In this document: piece by piece, positions 17,566 through 27,721 of the stretch
How positions within the stretch are numbered: position 1 is the first letter of the stretch
Layout of the letters: the number at the start of each line of letters is the position of its first letter
IMG/VR virus record: IMGVR_UViG_3300032309_001488
Location: 1-47,736 of that record
Strand: one strand, 5' to 3'
Length of the DNA: 47,736 bases
Source of the DNA: a virus
The notes under the pieces: model-generated
Database searches by the model: none
What the model was told of the DNA's origin: nothing
The model's input: the letters and a program-made list of their open reading frames with translations, nothing else
Position numbers and translations under genes: made by a program

Positions 17566-19407
17566 ATGGCAGAAAAAAAGATATCATATACAGTAAGGGA
17601 CTTTCAAGGAGTTAGAACCGAGTTAATTAATTTTACAAGAACTTATTATCCTGATTTAGTTCAAAACTTTAACGATGCCGGTATTTTCTCGGTAATGTTA
17701 GATATGAATGCTGCGGTAACAGATAATTTAAATTATCAAATTGATAGGAGTATTCAAGAAACCGTATTACAATTTGCACAACAAAAAAATTCAGTATATA
17801 ATATCGCTAGAACTTATGGTCTTAAAGTTCCAGGACAAAGACCATCAGTTGCATTAATTGACTTTTCAATTACGGTTCCTGCCTTTGGCGATAGAGAAGA
17901 TTTAAGATATTGTGGTATTCTACGAAGAGGATCACAAGTTAATGGTGGTGGACAACCATTTGAAACCGTTTATGATATTGATTTCGCATCACCAATAAAT
18001 GCCGAAGGATCACCAAACAGAGTTAAAATACCTAACTTCGATTCAAGTGGTAAATTATTGAATTATACAATCATTAAAAGAGAAGTTGTTGTTAATGGTA
18101 TAACAAAAGTATATAAAAGAGTTATTACACCAAATGATTCTAAACCATATTTAGAATTGTTTTTACCTGAAAAAAATGTTTTAGGAATTACAAGTGTCTT
18201 ATTAAAACCTGGAACACAATATTCTACAATACCTAATCCACAAGACTTTTTAATATTAGGTCAAGAAAGATGGTTTGAAGTTGATGCTTTGGTTCAAGAT
18301 AGAGTATTTGTTGAAGACCCAACTAAAACATCTGATCAACCAGGAATTAAGGTTGGAACATACATCACAACAACAAACAAGTTTATTTCTGAATATACAC
18401 CTGAAGGTTTCTGTAAAATGACTTTTGGTGGTGGAAATATATCCGCTGATGAACAATTAAGACAATTTGCGATTGATGGAAAAGGTTTTGATTTAAGTAG
18501 ATATACTAACAATTACGCGATGGGAGCTGCTCTTCCACCAAATACAACACTATTTGTTCAGTATAGAATTGGTGGTGGCTTATCAAGTAATTTGGGTATT
18601 AACACAATTAACCAAGTTGGAACTGTGTCATTTGCCGTTAATGGACCATCTGATAGTGTAAACCGAAGTGTAATCAATAGTTTACAATGTAATAACGTAA
18701 CTGCGGCAATTGGAGGGGCAAACCCACCAACAACCGAAGATGTTAGAAACATGGTTTCATTTAATTTCGCAGCACAAAAAAGAGCGGTAACTGTAAACGA
18801 TTACGATTCTATTATTAGAACAATGCCATCTCAGTTCGGAGCTCCTGCTAAAGTTGCAATTACAGAAGAAAATAATAAAATTAGAATTAAAATGTTGTCT
18901 TATGATACAACAGGAACATTAACAAATGTTGTGTCTAATACTTTAAAACAAAATGTTGCAAATTATCTATCTAACTATAGAATGATAAATGATTATATAT
19001 CAATCGAATCTGCAGATGTTATTGACTTGGCAGTTACGGTAGATGTCGTATTAGATAATAGTCAAAATCAAGGTGCAATAATTTCTAAAACAATTCAAAT
19101 AGTTGGAGACTTCTTTAATCCTTTAGTTAGACAATTAGGACAAAATGTTAATATCTCTGAACTTAGAAGATTAATACAGGCTGAAAATGGTATTGTTAGT
19201 ATATCTGACATTTCATTCTTCAATCAAGTCGGAGGTCAATATTCATCAGCACAAACATCAATGCCATATTCAGATCCTGCAACAAGACAAATCCAACCAA
19301 CGGCAGATACTTTGTTTGCAACACCAACACAAATATACCAAGTAAGGTATCCAAACAAAGATATTAATATTAGAGTTTTGAACTTAAAATCAGTCAATTT
19401 CTCTTAG
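17566..19407 (+). CDS. gp6: gp6-like baseplate wedge protein (baseplate J family)
   Basis: The 613-aa product is close to T4 gp6 (660 aa), which forms the inner ring of the baseplate. The N terminus has the typical start YTVRDFQGVRTELINFTRTYYPD, followed by DMNAAVTDNLNYQIDRSIQE. This is the helical part that places each wedge. The middle is beta-rich. AAQKRAVTVNDYDSIIRTMPSQFG (about residues 400-430) is the conserved J-like segment, and the C terminus contains a ferredoxin-like region (SADVIDLAVTVDVVLD). It follows gp25 by six bases. Confidence 0.9.
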   Translation: MAEKKISYTVRDFQGVRTELINFTRTYYPDLVQNFNDAGIFSVMLDMNAAVTDNLNYQIDRSIQETVLQFAQQKNSVYNIARTYGLKVPGQRPSVALIDFSITVPAFGDREDLRYCGILRRGSQVNGGGQPFETVYDIDFASPINAEGSPNRVKIPNFDSSGKLLNYTIIKREVVVNGITKVYKRVITPNDSKPYLELFLPEKNVLGITSVLLKPGTQYSTIPNPQDFLILGQERWFEVDALVQDRVFVEDPTKTSDQPGIKVGTYITTTNKFISEYTPEGFCKMTFGGGNISADEQLRQFAIDGKGFDLSRYTNNYAMGAALPPNTTLFVQYRIGGGLSSNLGINTINQVGTVSFAVNGPSDSVNRSVINSLQCNNVTAAIGGANPPTTEDVRNMVSFNFAAQKRAVTVNDYDSIIRTMPSQFGAPAKVAITEENNKIRIKMLSYDTTGTLTNVVSNTLKQNVANYLSNYRMINDYISIESADVIDLAVTVDVVLDNSQNQGAIISKTIQIVGDFFNPLVRQLGQNVNISELRRLIQAENGIVSISDISFFNQVGGQYSSAQTSMPYSDPATRQIQPTADTLFATPTQIYQVRYPNKDINIRVLNLKSVNFS

Positions 19408-19458
19408 AGATTTATTTTTTTCAAAATAGAATTATTTTTATCAAAATAGGAAATAAAC

Positions 19459-19465
19459 TATTTAT
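19459..19465 (+). promoter_or_regulatory. Candidate late promoter box ahead of the 1881-aa gene
   Basis: AAACTATTTATGAAAAAAC lies in the 76-nt gap between the gp6-like gene and the next ATG at 19484, with 18 nt between box and start. It shares the CTATTTAT form with the boxes at 16102 and 28898. Confidence 0.4.
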
Positions 19466-19483
19466 GAAAAAACTGATTTTTTA

Positions 19484-22400
19484 ATGCCAAAATCGTATAG
19501 AATAAGAACCGAAGTCGGTCAAGACAAATATATAAATGTAAATTTAGAACAAGATTGGGAATCTTTAGAGATACTATCTTTAAAGATATTAGCCAACGAT
19601 CTTTATACTAGATTTTGCGCTGACTACGGTGTCGTAGTTGGTCGAGTTTTTGTAAACAATGGGTTTGGTCTTCCAAATGCCAAAGTTTCCGTTTTCATTC
19701 CATTGGAAGAAGCGGATGAATTAAATCCTGTAATTTCTGAACTATATCCGTATAAGAGTATAACGGACACTAACGAAGAAGGTTATAGATATAACTTATT
19801 ACCTAAATTACCATCTTATAACGGACATACATCGACAGGTTCATTTCCGAATAAAGGAGATGTTCTAATGGATAATTCTTATATTGAGGTATACGATAAG
19901 TATTATCGTTTTACTGTAACAACAAATGAAAGTGGTGACTTTATGATCTTTGGTGTTCCTGTTGGAACTCAAACAATCGTAATGGATGTTGACTTATCTG
20001 ATATTGGTTGTTTTTCTTTGGCACCACAAGATTTAATACAACAAGGTTTAGCGACTGAAACTCAAGTTAATGGGGCTAGATTTAAATCATCCACAAATCT
20101 TAGAGAATTACCACAAATTAAAAATTTGGTATTTGATGTTGATGTTCGTCCTTTTTGGGGTGATGCTGAGTTATGTCAAGTTGGTATCACAAGAGTTGAT
20201 TTTGATTTAACTAAACAAGCAAATATCAACATACAACCAACCGCCATATTCATGGGATCAATCATATCAACAACAGATGATGATGCGTTAAAGGTAAAAT
20301 GTAAACCAAAAAATAATACAGGAAATCTTTGTGAATTAGTTGCAGGACCTGGTGAAATACAAGCAATTAGACAAACCATATTTTCTGATGTTAACGGATT
20401 ACCAATTTTAGAAAGATATGAAATAGAAGAAGGTGGAAAAGTTATTGATGACAATGGGACTTATTTATTAAATGTCCCTATGAATTTGGATTATGTGTTC
20501 ACTAATGAATTTGGTCAACAAGTTATATCAAACGACCCAACAAAAGGTATACCAACAAAAGGAAAATACAGATTCAAGTTTAAATGGCAAAACGAACAAG
20601 GACTTCAAGGTAGTTTTCTTAGAGCAGACTTTTTAGTTCCGAATGTTAAAGAATACGGGTGGATCAATTCAAATACAGATCCTTTCGATCCGAATAATGC
20701 GGGAACATATAACTATACATTGGCCGCGGGACAGATATCAGGATTTACAACCGTTATTCCACAGAATGTTGGTTTTGCGAGTCCACAAACAACAAACGTA
20801 GAATCATATCAAATATTGATTAACGGTCAAGTTTATTTAGGAAGTATTGAATCAATACAACTTAACTCAGGAGATCAGTTTCAGATTATCGCAACACCAG
20901 TTAATCCATCATCACCTCAAACAATTTCATTTACATCATACCCTCAAGATTTGTTTGACGTATATAAATCATATGCTTTTAGCACCGATTGGGACGATTA
21001 TGCTAACGCCCAAGATGCAATAGATTGTGAAGATACTTTTTATGAATTTAAATACAATAAAGTTTATACAACGGCAATGTTTTTGGATCGATATAAAAAT
21101 GGAATCGGTAGAGCAAAACATTTGGGTATTAAAGAAATTGATAATAGAAGTTGTAAATCAACAGTTAATACTTTTCCTGTAAACGATATAATTAGAAATT
21201 TCGATTTTATATTTTTTGTTTTTAATATTTTAATAAACATTTTAACTTTTCCAATATTAACACTTTTATTTGTTGCACATTTAATTGCACTTTTATGGCC
21301 TGTTCTTAAATATGTTTTATTATTTTTAGGACCACTTATTGTATATTTTGGTGTTTCTGCAGGTATTGATTTAGGATATTATATATTAAGTTTAACTGAC
21401 GTAACTGCGGTTGGTCCTGTAATATCACCGGCAACTATTTTACAGATCATTGCTCAAGGGGCTAAAGTATTATTTTTAACCGCCGCAGGGTTGGCCTTTA
21501 CATTTTTTTATACAAAGTTTTTTATTAATAACACTGCAAATGGTAAAATAGATAACTTCCCAAGAATAGGTCTTCCTATGATTGCATATCCTGATTGCAC
21601 TAGTTGTGATTGTGAGTGTGGAAATGCAAGTTTAGATGATGATTTTGATGCTAACTCAATACAACAAGAAATACAAGACGCTCAAAATGGTTTGAGTGGT
21701 GGAGGCACAGGTAGTTATGATTTAGAAACAACACAACCAAGTTCATTGATTGCACCATTAAACACACCTCAATCGTATAATGTATCACACCCCAATTTAG
21801 AATTGAATTCAAATGGGGACGAACCGTTTGATTGTGGAGTTGGGTTTGGAGGTAAGTTTGAGTCATTTACAACATTAATTGGAAACGACGATGTTTCTAG
21901 TGACGTTGTTGTAAGAGCTGTTTTAGATTTCCAAAGGATGTTTTCGGGTTATGACGTATTAAGTTCAACAGACCCAAACAAATATATACAAAACGAAGCG
22001 TATTTGTTAAAAGCACCACAACCATTTTTATTTTCAGCTAAGAAAAATGGAAACAATCCACCTGATAGTAGGTATTTTGCATTCCCAACTTCAGTAACTT
22101 TGGCTCAAAAATTAAATGAGTTCAATACGAGAGATAAATATTTCTATAATAACACATCTAATACTCCGAACACTGGTATCAATAAAATTAAAACTTGGGT
22201 TAACCCCACTATTAATAATTTATCAACCGCATATTTGGATCAAGTTGTTGTTGTTTTAATGAATCCAGGAACTACAGCAACATTAGGTGTTGGTAATTTA
22301 ATTACTTTTCAAGACCCAACGTTTACAGGAACCTCATCGACTAATAGATTGGTAAACTTAACAGGGGCAACAACAAACCAATTTAGTAATAATGCGATTA

Positions 22401-25129
22401 CAGGGACAACAATAACAGGAACTACATCTGTTACTGTGACATATGCAAACCCATCCAACCCAAGTGGTGGAATACCAACAACCTTTGATATAATTTCACC
22501 ACAAGTAAGTCAAATTGCCGACCCAACGAACCCATCAGTCGAACAATCATATTTGCAATATGCAACCGACATAGAATATTTCCAACTTATAACTGGTATG
22601 ACATATTCTGATTTTAACTCAATGGATGTTAATACGAGTGGTTATTTCCCTGAAACATTTTTACGACACAACATAGATTATATTAGACCTAATTGTAATT
22701 TAAATGGGTTTATACAAGAAACTTATAGTGACGTAATAACCTTTATGAGTGATTACCAAAATTATGAAGTTTGTATTTTTGTTAGAGGTGTTGATCCGTT
22801 TACTGCTAAACAAACTATAAAATATGACTTATCCCATATTTTTGGATACACAACATTAAACCAACAAGTAACAGTAGAAGGTGAGTATTATTTGAATATC
22901 CCAATTCAACCTAATCAAATTAAACCACAATCACATAACACTGTAAACAATAGTAATGCGATTTTATATCACCCGTCTTATACATTTACGATTGATCCAT
23001 CAAACTACACTGGTTTTACATCTGAATTACCATATTATTACTTAAGCACTGATGATACATTGTCGTCACTATATACTCCCGTTCCATCTTTGTGGAGTAG
23101 TAATTCAAATAGCACCATAAGTTTAAACCAAACACTTATTAATGGGTCTAATATGCCGTTATTACCACCATTTTCTTTCTATACTGTTGGTGGAACATAT
23201 TTTAGATGGAATAGTGGAACAAACTATACCTTCCCAACTAACATCCCACCAACAGAATTGTTTACTCAAGGAAATAGTTCAGGTTGTAATCAAGATTGTC
23301 AAAAACAACAATACTATAATCACCCATCTGCAGGAGGTAGTGGTAATGGACCTTATTTTACATCTCAAGCCGCTTTAACGGCAACATACTCACCAGCATA
23401 TTATAGATATACTTTACCGGGGGTTAACTTCTCGAACTCAAATAATATTGTAATGAGAAGTGATAGACTACCAACATCAACAGGAACACAAAATGGTGTT
23501 GGACCTCAAACAGGTTTTGGTCTTCATCAAAACGATAACTTCACTATTTATTCACCTGGTGGTAATAATGCACCACCACAGATTTTTGTTGGAGGTGATT
23601 TGGCAAATGGTGAGTCTTTTGATTTAGATCCGAATACAGACGCATTAACAAGCACTTTAACTTGTGAGGGTATGGTTCCGTTGGCGTGTTATTCTGGTTC
23701 AGGACAAAACGTCGGAGTATTACCATCAACTTTATGTTCAGTTCCGTCAAACAGAATGATTAATGGTTGTTATTGTTTACTTAACAAAAAATATGTTAAA
23801 GAATATGGTGATGACGTTAGATTATTTTTAGAATGGAAAGTTCGTTTTACAATGAACTTTGCTGCGTGTAGAGGAGTATTCGCCCAAGTGTTCCAAAACA
23901 ATTGGGTTAATGGTGTTTTATATATGTTTAACTTTAATAAACAAACCACCTTCAATATTCAGGCACAACCAAATTATGATTATTGTCAAGATGTGATTTT
24001 ATATAATGACATATCAAATACTTTCTATTATAGATCTTCGCCATGGAATGAAAACACACAGCAATTCGTTGGTAAAAATTCACCTGCTGCTAATCCAAAT
24101 TTACCTCAAAGTTTTTTAGATTTTCCTGGCCTTGGATATAATCAAAAACAAATTCAGTTCCCAACAACCGTTGTGGATTTAGGACCAAGAGATTATTTTA
24201 TTAATGAAATCTGTTGTTCGGGTATTGATGGTTTTGGTTCATACTATGCCGACCAATTAAAATCTACATCATACCAAGATAATTCAGACATAATTCAATT
24301 AGGATTTTTATCTCGAATACTAAATGAAGGTGTAAGACAAAGAATTTTACCAATATCGAATGGTGGTAATAATAGTGAAGGAAAAGGGATCATTCAATTT
24401 TTTAATAGCACACGAGGTGGTTATAGAATTGATGGAGACTGGTCACAAATGTTATCAATCAATTCAGAGTGGAAAGTTTCACCTTTCATAACTGAAAACA
24501 TACCAGCACCTAACTACATTTATTTTGGTGATAATCAAAACGGAACTACAGGACAGATAAACTCTAATGATATAAAACCAATAATGGGGTTATTTTTCTC
24601 ATCAAACACTAATGAAGAAAGATATAGAAAAATAATGTCACCAGGAATTGAAACATATAGTTTTAATCCTCTTATTGAAGAAAAATTTGGATATTCTAAA
24701 TCTCAAGAAGTTCCAAATTATAGGTGGACTATATCTTTACCACAAAATACTGCTGGAACACCTAACATATTTGGATCAGAGGATAACAATTGGTATACAG
24801 ATACTTTAATTTTATCAGGACAAACAGGGTTTGGGTTTACCAAAAAAAGATATCAAGACTTAGATTTTACATCACCACAAGAAAAATACATAACACCAAC
24901 AACTAAATTTGGTTTTATATCAAACTTTTTAAATAACAACCCTAACCCAAGTTCTACGGGGGTTATACAAGGACAACCCGTTCCTGTTTCAGCACAAGGA
25001 ATCCCAACTAATCAAAATGCGCTTCAATCAGTCGTTGTCGGTGCACCATACCACTTCTACTTTGGTTTAAATAATGGAAAAACGGCAATCAATCGTTTTT
25101 ATAAACTTTACGTAGCAACAGGAGAATAA
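19484..25129 (+). CDS. 1881-aa tail/baseplate protein with an internal membrane domain
   Basis: Residues 45-180 contain a beta-sandwich like the carboxypeptidase regulatory fold (GRVFVNNGFGLPNAKVSVF, with GDFMIFGVPVGTQTIVMDV as its closing strands). Further beta-rich regions follow. Residues about 570-685 are a long hydrophobic block that I read as roughly four membrane-spanning helices, including LTFPILTLLFVAHLIALLW and VLLFLGPLIVYFGVSAGI, with a last helix near VLFLTAAGLAFTFFY. Directly after it is a Cys cluster, CTSCDCECG (about 706-714). The C-terminal 1,100 residues are Asn/Thr/Pro/Gly-rich and resemble a virion surface protein. It lies between gp6-like and further wedge genes and overlaps the next gene's ATG by one base. 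I do not recognise a family. A role in fibre attachment or membrane contact is inferred. Confidence 0.65.
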   Translation: MPKSYRIRTEVGQDKYINVNLEQDWESLEILSLKILANDLYTRFCADYGVVVGRVFVNNGFGLPNAKVSVFIPLEEADELNPVISELYPYKSITDTNEEGYRYNLLPKLPSYNGHTSTGSFPNKGDVLMDNSYIEVYDKYYRFTVTTNESGDFMIFGVPVGTQTIVMDVDLSDIGCFSLAPQDLIQQGLATETQVNGARFKSSTNLRELPQIKNLVFDVDVRPFWGDAELCQVGITRVDFDLTKQANINIQPTAIFMGSIISTTDDDALKVKCKPKNNTGNLCELVAGPGEIQAIRQTIFSDVNGLPILERYEIEEGGKVIDDNGTYLLNVPMNLDYVFTNEFGQQVISNDPTKGIPTKGKYRFKFKWQNEQGLQGSFLRADFLVPNVKEYGWINSNTDPFDPNNAGTYNYTLAAGQISGFTTVIPQNVGFASPQTTNVESYQILINGQVYLGSIESIQLNSGDQFQIIATPVNPSSPQTISFTSYPQDLFDVYKSYAFSTDWDDYANAQDAIDCEDTFYEFKYNKVYTTAMFLDRYKNGIGRAKHLGIKEIDNRSCKSTVNTFPVNDIIRNFDFIFFVFNILINILTFPILTLLFVAHLIALLWPVLKYVLLFLGPLIVYFGVSAGIDLGYYILSLTDVTAVGPVISPATILQIIAQGAKVLFLTAAGLAFTFFYTKFFINNTANGKIDNFPRIGLPMIAYPDCTSCDCECGNASLDDDFDANSIQQEIQDAQNGLSGGGTGSYDLETTQPSSLIAPLNTPQSYNVSHPNLELNSNGDEPFDCGVGFGGKFESFTTLIGNDDVSSDVVVRAVLDFQRMFSGYDVLSSTDPNKYIQNEAYLLKAPQPFLFSAKKNGNNPPDSRYFAFPTSVTLAQKLNEFNTRDKYFYNNTSNTPNTGINKIKTWVNPTINNLSTAYLDQVVVVLMNPGTTATLGVGNLITFQDPTFTGTSSTNRLVNLTGATTNQFSNNAITGTTITGTTSVTVTYANPSNPSGGIPTTFDIISPQVSQIADPTNPSVEQSYLQYATDIEYFQLITGMTYSDFNSMDVNTSGYFPETFLRHNIDYIRPNCNLNGFIQETYSDVITFMSDYQNYEVCIFVRGVDPFTAKQTIKYDLSHIFGYTTLNQQVTVEGEYYLNIPIQPNQIKPQSHNTVNNSNAILYHPSYTFTIDPSNYTGFTSELPYYYLSTDDTLSSLYTPVPSLWSSNSNSTISLNQTLINGSNMPLLPPFSFYTVGGTYFRWNSGTNYTFPTNIPPTELFTQGNSSGCNQDCQKQQYYNHPSAGGSGNGPYFTSQAALTATYSPAYYRYTLPGVNFSNSNNIVMRSDRLPTSTGTQNGVGPQTGFGLHQNDNFTIYSPGGNNAPPQIFVGGDLANGESFDLDPNTDALTSTLTCEGMVPLACYSGSGQNVGVLPSTLCSVPSNRMINGCYCLLNKKYVKEYGDDVRLFLEWKVRFTMNFAACRGVFAQVFQNNWVNGVLYMFNFNKQTTFNIQAQPNYDYCQDVILYNDISNTFYYRSSPWNENTQQFVGKNSPAANPNLPQSFLDFPGLGYNQKQIQFPTTVVDLGPRDYFINEICCSGIDGFGSYYADQLKSTSYQDNSDIIQLGFLSRILNEGVRQRILPISNGGNNSEGKGIIQFFNSTRGGYRIDGDWSQMLSINSEWKVSPFITENIPAPNYIYFGDNQNGTTGQINSNDIKPIMGLFFSSNTNEERYRKIMSPGIETYSFNPLIEEKFGYSKSQEVPNYRWTISLPQNTAGTPNIFGSEDNNWYTDTLILSGQTGFGFTKKRYQDLDFTSPQEKYITPTTKFGFISNFLNNNPNPSSTGVIQGQPVPVSAQGIPTNQNALQSVVVGAPYHFYFGLNNGKTAINRFYKLYVATGE

Positions 25130-26928
25130 TGACAGTAGATCCAACAACAAATATTATATTATCGACTGAAAGGTTTAAAGGAGCACCAAGAACCGATCAG
25201 TTTATTAATGTTCCTTTTGCACAGAGTAATAAAGAAATCATTGAGTTTGATAGAAGTGTTGATTTAAACTTGGCCACGGTATTTGATGAGGAAAGACAAT
25301 TATCAACCACTTTTAGACCCGTAACAAAGTTTACCATTTTATTTGAAAATGCTTATACCGGATCAACTAACTACACACCATTCAGAGACAATTTATATTA
25401 TACAAACGCAGTAAACAACGCAGTGGCGTATTACTATCAAGGAATTCCTTCTGTTCCACCTAATGCAACAGACCAATCTGTTTTATGGGATGGTTTTCCA
25501 CAATATCCTGAATTCGACTTTATTAGAACCGACTATGATGTTTCAGGATATACTTTTGGAAATGGAAGACATTTGGATTTTTATAAAGTTAGTGCGTCCA
25601 CATATAACTGGTCACATTACATAAGTTATGCTTATACCAACGATTATAATAAACAACTTTACGCTATTGAACCACAAACAACTCTTTCTTGGAGTTGGAT
25701 TGCTTCAGATGGTATACCTTTTTATATAAAAAATGGAACTGATAACTTGGTTAGAGATATTCAGTTTAAATGTCCTGTCCCACACGGATTATCAGTAGGT
25801 GAATTTGTTCAATTATCGATAAACTATAACGGTAATTCATTTTTTCAAGTCACAAGTTTGGGAGACCCTGCATCAGGATCAGACATTTATATCTTCAACC
25901 TTAGAAACGTTGGATATACAGGAACAACTTTCTTTACAAACACTCAAGGAACTTTTAAACGAATAATAAATTTGGCCAATTCTGCTGACACCATATCAAA
26001 ATATTATGTTAGAAAACACAAAATAATTACAAATTATGATTGTTCTGTTTTAACAAACGCAGGGTTTGAACAAAATGTTTATTTCGACAAAAAGAAATGT
26101 GAAGTAAAAGTATTAACTCAAAATCAAACACAAAGAACATCAGTTAAAGAAGGATCCAGATCTTATAATCTATCATTCAATTGTGATGTTGATATAAACG
26201 GATTAAAAGATAATCAGAATAGACCTGTGTCTAATTTATATTTTACAACAATTTGGAGAGGTTATTTTGGGTGGACTCAAAGACTAAAACAAGGGTGGTA
26301 TTTTAACACATATTTAGATAACTTCCAACCACAAACTTGGTGGGATCAAAACAATCCTGATTCAAATACCCTGATTAATCAAAATCAATACACATCATTA
26401 GTGGGTCAAGGTCCATTCTTTTATAATGACTTTTTAACTACAGGAGATACTATTGATGGAGATTTTTGTGAATGGAATGATTTCGAACAATTTGAAAGAG
26501 TTATTTCAGAATACCAACATAAAATAACTTATAATGCAAATTGGTTCAAATTATCAGAACCACCACAAAGTGTTATTAATCAATTTGGATATTTTTATTC
26601 GCCACATTCACAAATACAAATTAGAGCTTTCTCTGATTATATTGAAGAAGGAAGTTCTGAAAATGTGGTTGGTATTCCTGATTACGCTTATTACTCAACA
26701 ACAAATGCGTTGTTTAGATGGAGGGATCTTTATCCGTATGGATTTATTGATACCGATGGGGTTGGAGTTGATTATCCGTTTTTAAACAACTCACATTATC
26801 CATATAAAAATACAATATTTAGAATTACACCCGAAAATTATAATATACCTAGTGACTACGCGACAATAGGTCAAGTTCCTGCGAACATAACAACAATTGC
26901 AGATCCGATTGCCGATGAATGCGAATAG
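25129..26928 (+). CDS. Baseplate-associated structural protein, 599 aa
   Basis: The ATG at 25129 overlaps the preceding TAA by one base, so translation is probably coupled. The product is aromatic- and Asn-rich, mostly beta, with scattered Trp and no membrane segment. Readable stretches include FKGAPRTDQFINVPFA at the N terminus, CPVPHGLSVGEFVQLS in the middle and NLYFTTIWRGYFGWTQRLKQ at about residues 373-392. By position it could be the equivalent of T4 gp8 (a wedge protein that follows gp7), but I see no diagnostic motif. A virion structural role is well supported by context. Confidence 0.6.
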   Translation: MTVDPTTNIILSTERFKGAPRTDQFINVPFAQSNKEIIEFDRSVDLNLATVFDEERQLSTTFRPVTKFTILFENAYTGSTNYTPFRDNLYYTNAVNNAVAYYYQGIPSVPPNATDQSVLWDGFPQYPEFDFIRTDYDVSGYTFGNGRHLDFYKVSASTYNWSHYISYAYTNDYNKQLYAIEPQTTLSWSWIASDGIPFYIKNGTDNLVRDIQFKCPVPHGLSVGEFVQLSINYNGNSFFQVTSLGDPASGSDIYIFNLRNVGYTGTTFFTNTQGTFKRIINLANSADTISKYYVRKHKIITNYDCSVLTNAGFEQNVYFDKKKCEVKVLTQNQTQRTSVKEGSRSYNLSFNCDVDINGLKDNQNRPVSNLYFTTIWRGYFGWTQRLKQGWYFNTYLDNFQPQTWWDQNNPDSNTLINQNQYTSLVGQGPFFYNDFLTTGDTIDGDFCEWNDFEQFERVISEYQHKITYNANWFKLSEPPQSVINQFGYFYSPHSQIQIRAFSDYIEEGSSENVVGIPDYAYYSTTNALFRWRDLYPYGFIDTDGVGVDYPFLNNSHYPYKNTIFRITPENYNIPSDYATIGQVPANITTIADPIADECE

Positions 26929-27721
26929 AATTAGAATAGTAAAAGACGACATCGATAAGTTTGTTAATATACCAATTAACATGCAATGGGACTTTATGGG
27001 TCGTGATGACAGTATTTCAGAATATGAAGTTGACGTTTTAAAACAAGTTACGGGAGCACCTGCAGATTTTGAAATTGCAAGATTTGCACATAATATTTTT
27101 CCTAACACCGAAAGTTTTATTAATTACGAATTTAATTTCTACGATTATTCATCACCAATAACGGCAAACACGGTAGGAAACTGGACTAATTCATATTTGA
27201 ATAATGGATTTTCAGTTCAAGACGTTTATTACTTTTCAAAACCTTTTACTAAATCGTTCTTCAAGTTGGATTTTTATGATACAACAGAAGAAAGGACACA
27301 ACAAATTTATCTTTCTGTTATTTTACCAACTCAACAAGGATTAACTCAAACGGCAACATTAAGTAATTTAGTTCCGTTAGTTGAAATCAAAAGACCATTT
27401 ATGTCATTAGATTATATTGGTTCAGATAAAGAAGGATTTTTTATTTATTGGTTAAGAAATAGAGACTTTATTGATATATCGTCATTTTATATGACGGCCA
27501 AATTCTTTGACGCAAGACAAGGGGTTTTCAAACAAATGACAAATACAAGACAAGATTTAATAACACCAAGTAAGTTTCAATTTAATAATGCGGACTATTT
27601 TTATTATAAGGTGGATATGAATTACACAAATAAAACATATGAAGTGTTTTCAACATCAACAACTTTACGAGTTGGAGATTTGAACTCACCGATAAAATGG
27701 TATGAATACGTTAATCCATAA
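26915..27721 (+). CDS. Baseplate/tail structural protein, 268 aa
   Basis: I choose ATG 26915, which overlaps the upstream gene by 14 nt. The longer reading from TTG at 26897 adds only six residues without support. The protein starts MNANRIRIVKDDIDKFVNIP and is beta-rich with many aromatic residues (FINYEFNFYDYSS, EGFFIYWLRNRDFIDIS). There is no signal peptide or membrane helix. Its stop overlaps the next ATG by one base (TAATG), placing it firmly in the baseplate operon. Family not recognised. Confidence 0.6.
   Translation: MNANRIRIVKDDIDKFVNIPINMQWDFMGRDDSISEYEVDVLKQVTGAPADFEIARFAHNIFPNTESFINYEFNFYDYSSPITANTVGNWTNSYLNNGFSVQDVYYFSKPFTKSFFKLDFYDTTEERTQQIYLSVILPTQQGLTQTATLSNLVPLVEIKRPFMSLDYIGSDKEGFFIYWLRNRDFIDISSFYMTAKFFDARQGVFKQMTNTRQDLITPSKFQFNNADYFYYKVDMNYTNKTYEVFSTSTTLRVGDLNSPIKWYEYVNP

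Noticed and set aside
19394-19425. Possible terminator after the gp6-like gene (TCTC-TTA-GAGA followed by a T-rich stretch)
   Set aside because: The stem is only four base pairs with a three-base loop, too weak to call.
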